A stretch of DNA of 64,000 bases from Thermogladius sp023256015 (GTDB taxonomy: Archaea; Thermoproteota; Thermoprotei_A; Sulfolobales; Desulfurococcaceae), in assembly GCF_051131135.1 (NCBI RefSeq), contig NZ_CP151274.1:310001-374000 (forward strand). Direction: 5' to 3'. This document shows positions 16,020 through 24,392 of the stretch, in pieces (positions within the stretch are counted from its first letter, which is position 1; every line of letters starts with the position of its first letter). The notes below the pieces were generated by a model. It did not search any database. It was not told where the DNA came from and was given only the letters and a program-made list of their open reading frames with translations. Position numbers and translations under genes: made by a program.

Positions 16020-16847
16020 CTACGGCTCGACGTGGACCACCACTTCGATACCGTGCTTGGCCAGCTCCTTCTCGACCCTGTCCATGATAGCGTGCGCCTC
16101 CTCTACAGGAGTCCCCGGCCTGACCCTTACGACAACGTCTCCCTGGTACAGCCCATCGGCCACCTTTCTGACTCTCACCCTCGAGACTTCGACGTTGAGC
16201 TCTTTGACTATGGCGTGAACTCTCTCGACGACGTCTTTCGGGGCCACGTCGCTGTAGGAGAGGATGACTTCTCGGAAGCTGGACACCAGCTCGAAGAGCA
16301 GGTAGCCCAGCAAGACTAGCGCTCCAGCGTAGTCGATCGTGTAACTCACCGCCATACCGCCAATGGACGACGCTATAGAGACCGAGCTCTCAATGAGTTC
16401 GATAACTGTGAAGCCCCCGTATACGGCTAGGAAGCTCCTCGAGCCCTTCGATATGGCCACTGCCACTCCGTAGGGTACGACCGCTAGCGCCGCGAAAAGA
16501 GGGGACTCGTAGCCCACCTTGTAGGGGTTTCCGTAGGACTCTATTAGGTCGAATAACACGACCCCCGCTACGAAAGAGTAGACCATTAGGGTTGACACGG
16601 GGGCCCCCATCAACATCTTGTAGTGACCGTAATGGTGGTCGAGGTCGGGGGGCTTCAAGCTCTCCCTGAAGTACTTGTAGGTCAGGGCTATAGTGACGCT
16701 GTTGCCTATCGACGTCATAGCGTCGACGAACACGGCCCTCGAACCGCCGGTGAGACTACCGTAGATCTTGAGGAGGCCGCCAGCTACGCTCAGAAGGGCG
16801 AGGAGCAGTATGGTCCTGCCCACCCTGTCCCTCTCCACCCTGGGCAC
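16020..16847 (-). CDS. Cation diffusion facilitator (CDF) family transporter
   Basis: 275 residues: five or six transmembrane helices followed by a C-terminal cytoplasmic ferredoxin-like domain (about 195-275, ending VVVHVEP). FVDAMTSIGN in helix 2 and LDHHYGHYK in the loop are the CDF metal-site and family motifs. Such proteins export Zn, Mn, Fe or similar ions by proton exchange; the metal is not predictable. A GTG at 16847 opens the frame, and GTG at 16838 is an alternative. Confidence 0.85.
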   Translation of the reverse strand: MPRVERDRVGRTILLLALLSVAGGLLKIYGSLTGGSRAVFVDAMTSIGNSVTIALTYKYFRESLKPPDLDHHYGHYKMLMGAPVSTLMVYSFVAGVVLFDLIESYGNPYKVGYESPLFAALAVVPYGVAVAISKGSRSFLAVYGGFTVIELIESSVSIASSIGGMAVSYTIDYAGALVLLGYLLFELVSSFREVILSYSDVAPKDVVERVHAIVKELNVEVSRVRVRKVADGLYQGDVVVRVRPGTPVEEAHAIMDRVEKELAKHGIEVVVHVEP

Positions 16848-17251
16848 CCTCAGAGCAGGTACCGAGGAGAGAAATTGGCCCTCACACCTATTAAACCCAG
16901 CAAGCCAGCGGCCGGTTGAGTGGGCAACACTTTAAACGCCTAGACAACCATGTACCTAATCGAGTGATGAGCTCGGGTATTTGACTACCTCGATGGGATG
17001 AAATGGGTCTTGAGTGCTGACGGACCCTTCAGCACTGCCGTGGCACGACAAAACAAAGGGCACGCTGGCCATCCGAGGCCCAGCTCGCCTGTAATAGTCG
17101 CTGTCAACCCCACGCACGCACGTTCTCGTAGCCATGGCTATAGGGGCCGGGCTGGTAGTGTAGCTAAGACCCCTCGTAAACTGCTGGAAAACCGAGAGCA
17201 GAGAAACATAGACGCTACTTGAACCGGTTACCCCTGACGCGAGCTTTACCG
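16848..17251. other. 400-base gene-free stretch with a promoter, hairpins and a candidate small RNA
   Basis: No credible protein gene. It contains a plus-strand TATA box (TTTAAA, 16931-16936), a candidate C/D box RNA starting about 25 bases later, a perfect 8-base-pair hairpin (AGTGCTGA 17013-17020 with TCAGCACT 17029-17036) and a second hairpin (CTGACG...CGTCAG, about 17234-17255) running into the stop of the next gene. The part from about 17040 to 17230 shows nothing I recognise. Confidence 0.4.
16961..17022 (+). ncRNA. Candidate C/D box small RNA
   Basis: A perfect box C (GTGATGA, 16964-16970) is followed by TTGA (16981-16984, D'-like), GGGATGA (16995-17001, C'-like with one mismatch) and a perfect box D (CTGA, 17017-17020). 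The predicted transcription start from the TATA box at 16931-16936 falls within a few bases of box C. Against it: the D' box is imperfect, the D'-C' spacer is long, and box D overlaps a strong hairpin. The rRNA or tRNA target was not sought. Confidence 0.35.
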
Positions 17252-17920
17252 TCAGAGTGTCGCCTCGCGCTCGGCCTCGCCCTCTGGCCTCCTGTACGGG
17301 CATATCTTCCTGTACGGGCAGTAGCGGCACTCCCAGGGGTAGAGCGGGTGCTTCTCGTCCGCTAGGAGCCTCGCCACCTCCTCCTCGACGTCCACGTGGG
17401 AGGGCTCCACGACGTACTCCACTATCCTGTCGTGCGAGACGTAGAGGAGGTAGCCCCTGGGTGAGCCCAGGAGGTTGAGGTATATGTTGAGCTGCTGGAC
17501 GTGGTGGTCGTAGGGCTCCCCTTGGAAGGTCTTAACCGACTTCACCTCCAAGACCTCCCTCGTCTCTACGTTGTAGGCGTCGACCCTCCCCTTCAAGACG
17601 TAGAGGGAGCCGCCGACGTCGACGTGCTTCTCCACGGTGTACTCCGGGACGAAGCCGTGCTGGAGCACAATGGACTCCACGCCCGCGTGTATCAGGCTCC
17701 CCACCACCGCCGGGGGCTCGAAGCCGATGGAGAGCTCCGGGTACAGCTTCCTCAAGTGGAACTTGTGGTGGCACGACACGAGGTCGGTGACGTAGACTAC
17801 GCGGGGGTCGGTCAGCTCGCCCATCCTGCTGACCTGCTCCTTCACGAACCTGCTGTAGACCAGAGAGAGGACGCGGCCCTCGGAGGCCCTCACGCGGACA
17901 GCTTGCTTCTGGTGGGACAA
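17252..17920 (-). CDS. Stand-alone Cas4/DUF83-like PD-(D/E)XK nuclease with Fe-S cysteines
   Basis: 222 residues. An N-terminal Cys (SCHHKFHLRKLYPEL) and three C-terminal Cys (CRYCPYRKIC) form the four-cysteine Fe-S pattern of Cas4 and AddB-type nucleases. Catalytic-core elements are GSLIHAGVES, GRVDAYN, LEVKSVK and QQLNIYL, matching the His, Asp, Glu-x-Lys and Gln-x3-Tyr of the fold. No cas1, cas2 or CRISPR repeat occurs in the window, so this is one of the solitary archaeal Cas4-like exonucleases rather than part of an adaptation module here. It starts with TTG, 3 bases after the CYTH gene, with GGTGTGAG upstream. Confidence 0.8.
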   Translation of the reverse strand: MSHQKQAVRVRASEGRVLSLVYSRFVKEQVSRMGELTDPRVVYVTDLVSCHHKFHLRKLYPELSIGFEPPAVVGSLIHAGVESIVLQHGFVPEYTVEKHVDVGGSLYVLKGRVDAYNVETREVLEVKSVKTFQGEPYDHHVQQLNIYLNLLGSPRGYLLYVSHDRIVEYVVEPSHVDVEEEVARLLADEKHPLYPWECRYCPYRKICPYRRPEGEAEREATL

Positions 17921-17923
17921 TTC

Positions 17924-18460
17924 TCACACCTTACTCTTCTCTAACATGAGTTCTAGATATGTTTTACCGACGAAGCCGCCAAACCAAGGAGCCGAGGCTA
18001 CCTCTCTCAATAGGGGTTCGATACCCCCACCCTCAACCTCGACAAAGACGCCCAGACCCTCGACCTCGTCAACGCTGACCGTTATCCCCCCGTTTCTTAG
18101 TGTGACCCTGCTCTTCCTCACGACGAACCTTCCTGTGAACCCGAGCATCTCGAGAGTCTTTAGTACACTCTTCACCTGGCCCTCTTCGAGCCTGGTCTCC
18201 AGCTCGAGCCTGGTCTTAACGAAGCCCTCGTTAACCCTAGGCCCCTTGTATGTCAGGAGGTAGGCATCACCGCTACTACATCTCTTGTACCTAAACCTCA
18301 ACGCCTCGTCTGTCGCGGCGAATTCCCTACAGGGGTGCGTGAAGTAGACGTCCTCTTCGTAGCAGGTGTCAACGTACTGGAACCCCATGCTAGCGAACCA
18401 GGTTACCACGCCCTCCTTGCTGCCGTTAACTCTTATCTTAGCCTCGGTCTCGTACATCAC
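17924..18460 (-). CDS. CYTH-domain protein (class IV adenylate cyclase/ThTPase family)
   Basis: 178 residues covering a whole CYTH tunnel fold. It begins with YETEAKIRV (the ExExK motif), then LRFRYKR, LTYKGPR, RLELET and VSVDEVEGLGVFVEVE. These alternating charged strands bind triphosphates and divalent metal. Archaeal members are often called CyaB, but cyclase, thiamine-triphosphatase or tripolyphosphatase activity are all possible. It overlaps the deacetylase-like gene by 4 bases, so the two are co-translated. Confidence 0.85.
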   Translation of the reverse strand: MMYETEAKIRVNGSKEGVVTWFASMGFQYVDTCYEEDVYFTHPCREFAATDEALRFRYKRCSSGDAYLLTYKGPRVNEGFVKTRLELETRLEEGQVKSVLKTLEMLGFTGRFVVRKSRVTLRNGGITVSVDEVEGLGVFVEVEGGGIEPLLREVASAPWFGGFVGKTYLELMLEKSKV

Positions 18461-19485
18461 CCCACCCTTTTCGCCAGCTGTTCATAAACACCCCTGTTGA
18501 CCTGCTCGTTGAACCTGGCGACGCCCCTAGGGCTGGTTGCTGGGGTGTAAGACCTGTCCAGTCCAGCGAGCCCCTCGACGAAAGCCCTAAAGCCCCCCTC
18601 AAGCCCCCTTGTATAACCTCCCTCGAGCACTACTAGCGTAGGAACGCCCAGGTCTCTCACCAGTCTCCCCAGCCTGTAATACGACGCCTCAGACAGCGAG
18701 AGGTCCGCCAGCCCGTCGCCCGCGTATCCGTCGAAGCCCGCAGAGACCACGAGCGCGTCGGGCTGGTACCTTGAGAGGAGGTCCCCAACGTAGTCTAGTG
18801 CCGCCGTGTAAGAGTCGTCGCCCGTGTACGGCTGGAAGACGAAGTTCGCCTTGAAGCCGAACCCCTCGCCCTCCCCGATCTCATCGGGGTACCCCGTGTA
18901 CGGGTAGAGGGTGTCGGGGTGCTGGTGGAGGTCTATGTGGAGGACCCTCTCCCTGTAGAACATCTCCATTGTACCGTTTCCGTGGTGGACGTCGAAGTCT
19001 AGTATGGCGATGTTTTTGAAGCCTCTGTGCCTGAAGCCGAGAACGCCCGCCGCTGCGTTGTTCAAGAGGCAGAACCCGTTGCTCGAGACACCTTTCGTCC
19101 TGCCCCTCTTACCGGCGTGGTGTCCCGGGGGCCTGATAACTAGGAAGGAGACGCCTCTCAGCTCGCCCGCGAACCTGTAAGAGAGCAGGAACGACTCTAG
19201 AGCCAGTTCGAGACTGTCAGGGGCAACGTACGTGTCGCCGTCCAGGAGGGCGATACCCCTCCTAGAAATGTCGACTAGCCTCTCGACGTAGTCGCGGCTG
19301 TGAACCATGCTAGCTACGTCAACAGCCTCCCCAGCGTCCGTTACGTCGCTCCACACTCTATACGGTACCGAGCCCATCCTCTTGAGAGTGTCGAGGATCT
19401 TCACCACTCTACCAGGGTTCTCGGGGTGGTCGAACCAAGGCTTGTGCTTTGTCAGCGAACTCCTTGTTACGATTACCTCGAGCAA
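18457..19485 (-). CDS. Histone deacetylase/acetylpolyamine amidohydrolase family protein
   Basis: 342 residues. Zn-dependent deacylase motifs are present in order: RPPGHHAG, GFCLLNNAAAGV, ILDFDVHHGNGT (metal Asp and His), SAGFDGYAGDGL, and VLEGGYTRGLE near the C-terminus. Archaeal members may deacetylate polyamines, small amides or the chromatin protein Alba; the substrate is not shown here. It is first in a three-gene unit (deacylase, CYTH, Cas4-like) with 4- and 3-base junctions. Confidence 0.88.
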   Translation of the reverse strand: MLEVIVTRSSLTKHKPWFDHPENPGRVVKILDTLKRMGSVPYRVWSDVTDAGEAVDVASMVHSRDYVERLVDISRRGIALLDGDTYVAPDSLELALESFLLSYRFAGELRGVSFLVIRPPGHHAGKRGRTKGVSSNGFCLLNNAAAGVLGFRHRGFKNIAILDFDVHHGNGTMEMFYRERVLHIDLHQHPDTLYPYTGYPDEIGEGEGFGFKANFVFQPYTGDDSYTAALDYVGDLLSRYQPDALVVSAGFDGYAGDGLADLSLSEASYYRLGRLVRDLGVPTLVVLEGGYTRGLEGGFRAFVEGLAGLDRSYTPATSPRGVARFNEQVNRGVYEQLAKRVG

Positions 19486-19543
19486 AACGCCATGCCTCAG
19501 GAGTGTAGGTAGGGGTCAGGGGCCTTAATACCCTTTGCAGGGC

Positions 19544-20560
19544 TCAGGCAGTGTAGAAAAGGGCCTGCTGGAGGGCGTCCAGTACCGTTTTCTTGTCGAT
19601 CTCCTTCTCTACTCTGACGATCGCGAGATTCGGGTGTCCCGCGATGTCGTACGCCACGCCCTCCCCTACTAGGTACTTTGCCATCCTGTAGGCTCTGCCC
19701 CGCGAGGCCTTAATCACCAGGAGACTGTGGTTCTTGTTCGTGTCGACCAGCAGGGCGACGGGAGCCCTGAGTATGCTTGCGAGTTTGGAGGCCAGTGCGG
19801 TGGCTCCGCGCTTCTTCCACTTCTTCCTCGCGTCTACGAACCTGAGGTCCCCGACCTTGACCGCCTCGATCGCGAGCGACATCGCCACCTCTCTCAGCTC
19901 GCTGTCCCTCTTGTCGATCACCTCCTTGACCCTCGCCATGACCTGCTCGTCGAGAGGCATCGGTAGCGGTGTAGGGTCTGCCAGCCAGTTCACGATCTTA
20001 ACCCACAACTCGTCGTCTCTGACCGCTGTCAAAGCCTTCGAGATCGTCTTCGTTATCTCGAATATCTTCATGTACTCGGGGGGCACCCTCTTACCGGCGT
20101 CCATGTACCTGACCGCCATTGCGAAGCTCTCGAGCCGCTTGTGAACCCTAATGCCATTCTTCGAGAGCTCGTCCATTAGAAGTCCCACCGTTGGTTGCCT
20201 GTGGTCTACGAGGAGGACGTCTACTATCTGCCTGAGCTCCTCCTCGTGCTGCAGTGTTGACAAGTGGTGGTCTACGTACATTATCTTCCCGACTCCGAAG
20301 TGCTGTTTCATCATCTTCAGCACATTTCCGGTGTAGGGGACGTATGGGAGGTCTAGGAAGACCACCAGGTCGTAGGGTGCCGAGATGCTGTTGAGCATGT
20401 ACCTCAACCTATCGGGGTCTACGGGGACCCTGTCTACTATGCTCACGCTCTTGAGCGGGTAGAGTGACAGCTTCTCCTGCGTGTAGACCAGCAGGGCGGC
20501 CGAGACGATGCCGTCGGCGTCCCAGTCGCCGGCGACCAGCACTCTCTTGGGTTTCTCCAT
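19544..20560 (-). CDS. DHH-family phosphoesterase
   Basis: 338 residues. GDWDADG (about 11-17) is motif I, followed by VVFLDLP and MYVDHHLST (DHH motif III). A C-terminal half resembling DHHA1 ends with GHPNLAIVRV. This group includes RecJ/GAN-like nucleases, oligo-RNases and nucleotide phosphodiesterases. It differs from the second DHH protein at 32976, which keeps a GGGHPFAAGA DHHA1 motif. ATG start at 20560, promoter shared with nurA. Confidence 0.8.
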   Translation of the reverse strand: MEKPKRVLVAGDWDADGIVSAALLVYTQEKLSLYPLKSVSIVDRVPVDPDRLRYMLNSISAPYDLVVFLDLPYVPYTGNVLKMMKQHFGVGKIMYVDHHLSTLQHEEELRQIVDVLLVDHRQPTVGLLMDELSKNGIRVHKRLESFAMAVRYMDAGKRVPPEYMKIFEITKTISKALTAVRDDELWVKIVNWLADPTPLPMPLDEQVMARVKEVIDKRDSELREVAMSLAIEAVKVGDLRFVDARKKWKKRGATALASKLASILRAPVALLVDTNKNHSLLVIKASRGRAYRMAKYLVGEGVAYDIAGHPNLAIVRVEKEIDKKTVLDALQQALFYTA

Positions 20561-20601
20561 AGGTCGACACGCTAACGGGCTCAGCTCAAGCTATAGAGAC
20601 A

Positions 20602-20620
20602 TAATTAAACCAATTTTAAA
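20602..20620. promoter_or_regulatory. Divergent promoters between DHH phosphoesterase and nurA
   Basis: In the 87-base gap, a minus-strand box TTTAATTATG (about 20602-20609) serves the DHH gene and a plus-strand box TTTTAAAGG (about 20614-20622) predicts a start near 20643, just ahead of the nurA TTG/GTG. The nurA message would be nearly leaderless. Confidence 0.5.
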
Positions 20621-20647
20621 GGATACATTAATACTCGGTAACCACGT

Positions 20648-21778
20648 TTGGTGGCCAGCATACTCAGCGCACTATACGAGATAAGCAGAAGCTCCGGTCG
20701 GGTGGTCAGAGTAGAGGAGTCTAGGCAGTATACCGTGTCCGTCGAGAGCGGGGACGTGGAAGGGTCGGAGGTGGGGGTCTACGAGCTGAGCCGCGAATAC
20801 TGTACGCAGACGGTGCCAAAGGGTATTGTAGGCGTGGACAGCAGCAGCCGCGTCGTGGACACCCCGTACATGTTCATAGCCGTGGGCTCGGCGACGGGGA
20901 TTAGTAGGCTAGGCCTCAAAGCGTTCGATATACCATCTCCCTCCTCGATATTGACGCAAGGCGACCACAAGTACATACTCGTCATACCGGAGGTGCAGCC
21001 GTTCAACTACAACGTGCTAGGGGAGCTGGGGGTCGAGTATAAAGACCCCTCATCACGCCCATACCCGCCCGAGTACAACAAGGCCCTCGCCCTCGAGGAG
21101 CACCGCGTAGAGCTCGAGAACCATGTACTCGAGAACGTGCTGAGTTGGGGGGAGCTAGTCTTCCTAGACGGCCCCCTGTTCCTCCCCACACACCCGGTTA
21201 CAGAGGCGCGTGGAAGAAGCCGCCTCATAGACGTCTACAAGGAGAACTGGAGTCTCCTGATGAGAAGGAGGCTCGGGATCATCGAGAAGATCGACTCCAC
21301 CACTAGGGTCTTCGGCATCGTCAAGAGGTTACAGTACACACACATCCTGTCGCGCAACGACCCGTTTAGGCTAGGGGTCGAGAAGGTCAGCGACCACGCG
21401 TACCTGTCGATCTTGTCTGAGAGGATGTTCGTCGGAAAGAAGGCGTCCCCCTTCGCCCTAGGGCCTATTCGCGTCAGGAGCGAGATCGACGGGAGGAGAG
21501 TGGATAGGAGCATGTGGTACATATGCGTGCCTCGGAGGTTCGTGGGGGGTGAGACAGGGAGCTACGTCTTTTTCAGGGTCGAGACGCTCGGCAACACGAG
21601 TAGCTTGGGAGACGTCCAGCCGGTTCTCTTCGACTCTGTTTGCGCTGGCGCGGGCATCCCGCTAAGTATCGTCATCGCCGACCAGAGGGTCAAGAGGCTC
21701 AGCGAAGCAATCGCGAGGAATGTAATGCTAGCCGTCGGCGTGGACCGCGAGTCGACCCTCCAGTATTTAAGTCCATAG
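20648..21778 (+). CDS. nurA: NurA 5'-3' nuclease
   Basis: 376 residues. The NurA metal-binding motif I is GIVGVDSSSR (Asp64), followed by FLDGPLF for the second acidic site and a C-terminal VIADQRVKRLSEAIA. NurA degrades DNA ends together with the HerA translocase in archaeal double-strand break repair. The herA-like gene follows after 20 bases. TTG at 20648 or GTG at 20651 are both possible starts. No mre11 or rad50 is in the window. Confidence 0.85.
   Translation: MVASILSALYEISRSSGRVVRVEESRQYTVSVESGDVEGSEVGVYELSREYCTQTVPKGIVGVDSSSRVVDTPYMFIAVGSATGISRLGLKAFDIPSPSSILTQGDHKYILVIPEVQPFNYNVLGELGVEYKDPSSRPYPPEYNKALALEEHRVELENHVLENVLSWGELVFLDGPLFLPTHPVTEARGRSRLIDVYKENWSLLMRRRLGIIEKIDSTTRVFGIVKRLQYTHILSRNDPFRLGVEKVSDHAYLSILSERMFVGKKASPFALGPIRVRSEIDGRRVDRSMWYICVPRRFVGGETGSYVFFRVETLGNTSSLGDVQPVLFDSVCAGAGIPLSIVIADQRVKRLSEAIARNVMLAVGVDRESTLQYLSP
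21764..21770 (+). promoter_or_regulatory. TATA box for herA inside the end of nurA
   Basis: CAGTATTTAAGTCC, within the last codons of nurA, predicts a transcription start near 21793, six bases before the herA ATG at 21799. HerA can therefore be made from a nearly leaderless transcript of its own. Confidence 0.45.
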
Positions 21779-21798
21779 ATCGAACATTATATCGATGG

Positions 21799-23811
21799 AT
21801 GCCCTACATGAGTGAAAGGATCATCAGGGAGCTGAGCTCGAGGGCTAGTAAGGCTATCGAGACGGCGAATAGGCTCGGGGAGGTAATAGGTTTTGTCTCG
21901 CGGACTAGCCCCTCCTTAATAGACGAGGAGGGGGGGCTCGTAGTATTCGACGTAGACCCGGTCATCTACTTCGATAAGTTTGTCGACGTGGCCTCCGCCG
22001 GTAGCTTCCTTGCCGTCGTGGATTTGAAGACGGGCCATGTGATCAGCCTGCGCGTGATATCTGTTGAGAGGAGAGACATCCTAGCCGAGTTGTCGATCCC
22101 CGAGGTCTACACACCCGCACTCAGCCCTGAGGTCACAGGCCTGCTGACTAGGACTCGCGTTAAGGCCAAGCCTCTCCTGTCCTACGACCCCGAGACCTCG
22201 ACCGTGAGCATAGCGAACTACGTGGTAGAGCCCCAGAGCCCCGTTATCAGGCCCCGCGAGGCGTCCACCGCGCAGTTCATGCTGGGGATGCCCACGACCG
22301 GCGTGTTCGTAGGTTTCGTCACCACGGGGGACAGGCCCATATTCGACGCACAAGTACCCCTCTTCCTCCCGGTGAACACGTTCTACCAACACGTACTAGT
22401 CCTAGGTACTACGGGAAGCGGGAAGACCACCCTGCTGAAGAACGTAGTCACGTCGATATACAGCAAGTACGACATAACTACCTCACACGACGCGACTATT
22501 ATAGTCCTAGACCCTAACAAGGACTACGTCTCTCTACCGCTGAGGCCGGTCTTCCCCGAGGACGTGCCCCACAGCGAGAGAGAGCTAGTCGAGCACTTCT
22601 CGAAGAAGGCCAGGAGGCCTGAAGGGCTTGTTATAGTCCTCCCCATCACAAGCCTGGTCGTTGAGCAGTACGCTGGAGGCTCGCAGACCTGGGCTAAGGC
22701 GCTGAAGGACGTAAGCGAGGCATACGTCTCGGACACCTATGGACCCCTCTTCGAGAGGTTTAACTGGGCTTGGAGCATAAAAGAGCTCGTCGTACACGAG
22801 GAGCCGGGCCGTAGCCCGTTGAGGTTCGTGAAGATCGCCGTAACAGTCAAGTACCCAGAGGAGGAGTCCTTCACCCTCTACATAGTCCCTTACAGCTTCA
22901 GGTTCAGCGACTTCTCGCCTAGAGAGTTCATTGTCTTAAACCCCTACTTCACTAGACAGGCCAAGGACACCCTGTCCAGGCTGATGAAGAGGCTGGAAGA
23001 CCTGGGCAGCCCTATTAAGACCCTCAACGAGCTCTACGACCTACTCCGTGTCGCAAGGTACTACATGGAGCACAAGGGTGGCGCGCCAACTGGTAGGTGG
23101 AGAGGGCTGGTGGAAGTCGTAGAAGACCTCGCAGTCCACAAGAGCACCTTGGAAAACATCTTGAGACAGCTGGGCTCACTAATCGACACGGGTGTCTTCG
23201 ACATAGGCGTGGGGGGTGGAGAGGAGTACCTCGTGGAGCCACCGATCTCCGACATCCTCGAGAAGCACAAGTCTGTATTCTCTGGCTTCCCAATAGTAGT
23301 CGACCTCGACTTCCTCCAGGAGTACTCGCCGGCAGACCCCGAAAAAGTGATAGGCATAGTCGCCTACAGAATCCTCAATAGGGTCTTCGAATGGAAGCTG
23401 GCGAAGAGCAGAGAGCGGGTGAGGACGCAGCCAGTCGTGATATTCGTCGACGAGGCGCACAGGTTCTTCCCCTCTAAGGGAGGGGGGACCGAGGAGTTTA
23501 TAGAGCACGTGAGCGGCATGATAGACAGGATCGCGAGGCTGGGACGTAGCAGAGGGCTCGGGCTCGTCTTCAGCACTCACAGCCCAGATGACGTCCACGA
23601 CATAATCCTCCAACTGGCGAACACGAAGATAGTGCTGCGAATGGACAAAACCCACGTCTCCTCGCTCGACCTACCGCCCGAGTATAAGGACTTTGTGACT
23701 CGCTGTGGTGACAGAGTGGGGGTGCTCAAGAGCCACGTGCTCAGGCTAGGCTACGTGTCGTTCAGGACGCCGCTCACTATCGCGGGGCACTACGACTTGT
23801 CCAAGGTCTAG
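21799..23811 (+). CDS. herA: HerA-family DNA translocase ATPase
   Basis: About 670 residues from the ATG at 21799; a longer frame reads back into nurA but is not the start. Walker A is LGTTGSGKTTLLKN (about residue 202), Walker B is VVIFVDEAHRFF (about 547), with the downstream FSTHSPDDV sensor region. HerA forms a hexameric ring that drives NurA on DNA ends. The protein is longer than the roughly 500 residues of Sulfolobus HerA, mostly through extra sequence between Walker A and B. ATG at 21808 is an alternative start. Confidence 0.85.
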   Translation: MPYMSERIIRELSSRASKAIETANRLGEVIGFVSRTSPSLIDEEGGLVVFDVDPVIYFDKFVDVASAGSFLAVVDLKTGHVISLRVISVERRDILAELSIPEVYTPALSPEVTGLLTRTRVKAKPLLSYDPETSTVSIANYVVEPQSPVIRPREASTAQFMLGMPTTGVFVGFVTTGDRPIFDAQVPLFLPVNTFYQHVLVLGTTGSGKTTLLKNVVTSIYSKYDITTSHDATIIVLDPNKDYVSLPLRPVFPEDVPHSERELVEHFSKKARRPEGLVIVLPITSLVVEQYAGGSQTWAKALKDVSEAYVSDTYGPLFERFNWAWSIKELVVHEEPGRSPLRFVKIAVTVKYPEEESFTLYIVPYSFRFSDFSPREFIVLNPYFTRQAKDTLSRLMKRLEDLGSPIKTLNELYDLLRVARYYMEHKGGAPTGRWRGLVEVVEDLAVHKSTLENILRQLGSLIDTGVFDIGVGGGEEYLVEPPISDILEKHKSVFSGFPIVVDLDFLQEYSPADPEKVIGIVAYRILNRVFEWKLAKSRERVRTQPVVIFVDEAHRFFPSKGGGTEEFIEHVSGMIDRIARLGRSRGLGLVFSTHSPDDVHDIILQLANTKIVLRMDKTHVSSLDLPPEYKDFVTRCGDRVGVLKSHVLRLGYVSFRTPLTIAGHYDLSKV

Positions 23812-24392
23812 CGTTTCATCCGATAAACCACGTGGACAACCCTGTGGACGACCGTCTCAACCGATAACGCCAGCAGCAGGGACAGCACCATGTAACCGGC
23901 TACCCGGTTTAAAGCCAGTAAGACTGCGGACACGAACAGCGCGACCACTCTCTCGCCTCTCTCTATCAACCCTACTCCTTCGAGCGGGACCCCCAGGCTC
24001 TCAGCTCTCGCCCTAGTGTAGCTAATTAGGAGGGATGCCACCACCAGGGCGGTGACCATGCCCCAGTCTGCTCCGAAGTTTACGAAAGAGACGATCAAGA
24101 ACACGTCGGAGACTCTGTCTATGAACGAGTCCAGGAAGGCCCCTAGCGGTGTAGCACTGCCAGTCGCCCTAGCCACAGGGCCGTCCAACATGTCCATAAG
24201 CCCTGACAGCACAAGGAGGGCGGTAAAGGTAGGTATGTCCCCCTTGAAGGACAGCAGGAAGGCGAGAGTCGAGAAAACCAGGCCTGCCAACGTCAAGTGA
24301 ACGGGTCTAACTCCCAGTCTTCCTAGTTTTCCTCCTAGCTCCTCTACCTTCGCCCCCAACCTCTTTCTCAGCTTCCCCAACACATGCTTCAC
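23808..24392 (-). CDS. CDP-alcohol phosphatidyltransferase, probably archaetidylinositol phosphate synthase
   Basis: 194 residues with about six transmembrane helices. The full catalytic motif D-G-x2-A-R-x8-G-x3-D-x3-D is present (DGPVARATG...GAFLDSFIDR). This enzyme joins CDP-archaeol to a head-group alcohol, inositol phosphate in most archaeal homologues, in ether-lipid synthesis. The start is a GTG at 24392. Its first 28 codons overlap, out of frame, the C-terminal tail of endonuclease IV. It meets herA tail to tail with a 4-base overlap. Confidence 0.85.
   Translation of the reverse strand: MKHVLGKLRKRLGAKVEELGGKLGRLGVRPVHLTLAGLVFSTLAFLLSFKGDIPTFTALLVLSGLMDMLDGPVARATGSATPLGAFLDSFIDRVSDVFLIVSFVNFGADWGMVTALVVASLLISYTRARAESLGVPLEGVGLIERGERVVALFVSAVLLALNRVAGYMVLSLLLALSVETVVHRVVHVVYRMKR

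Noticed and set aside
16956..17330. 124-codon minus-strand frame over the gap and the Cas4-like gene
   Set aside because: Overlaps a better gene and has no recognisable sequence.
17252..17920. CRISPR adaptation module
   Set aside because: The Cas4-like protein stands alone; no repeat array, cas1 or cas2 is present in the window.
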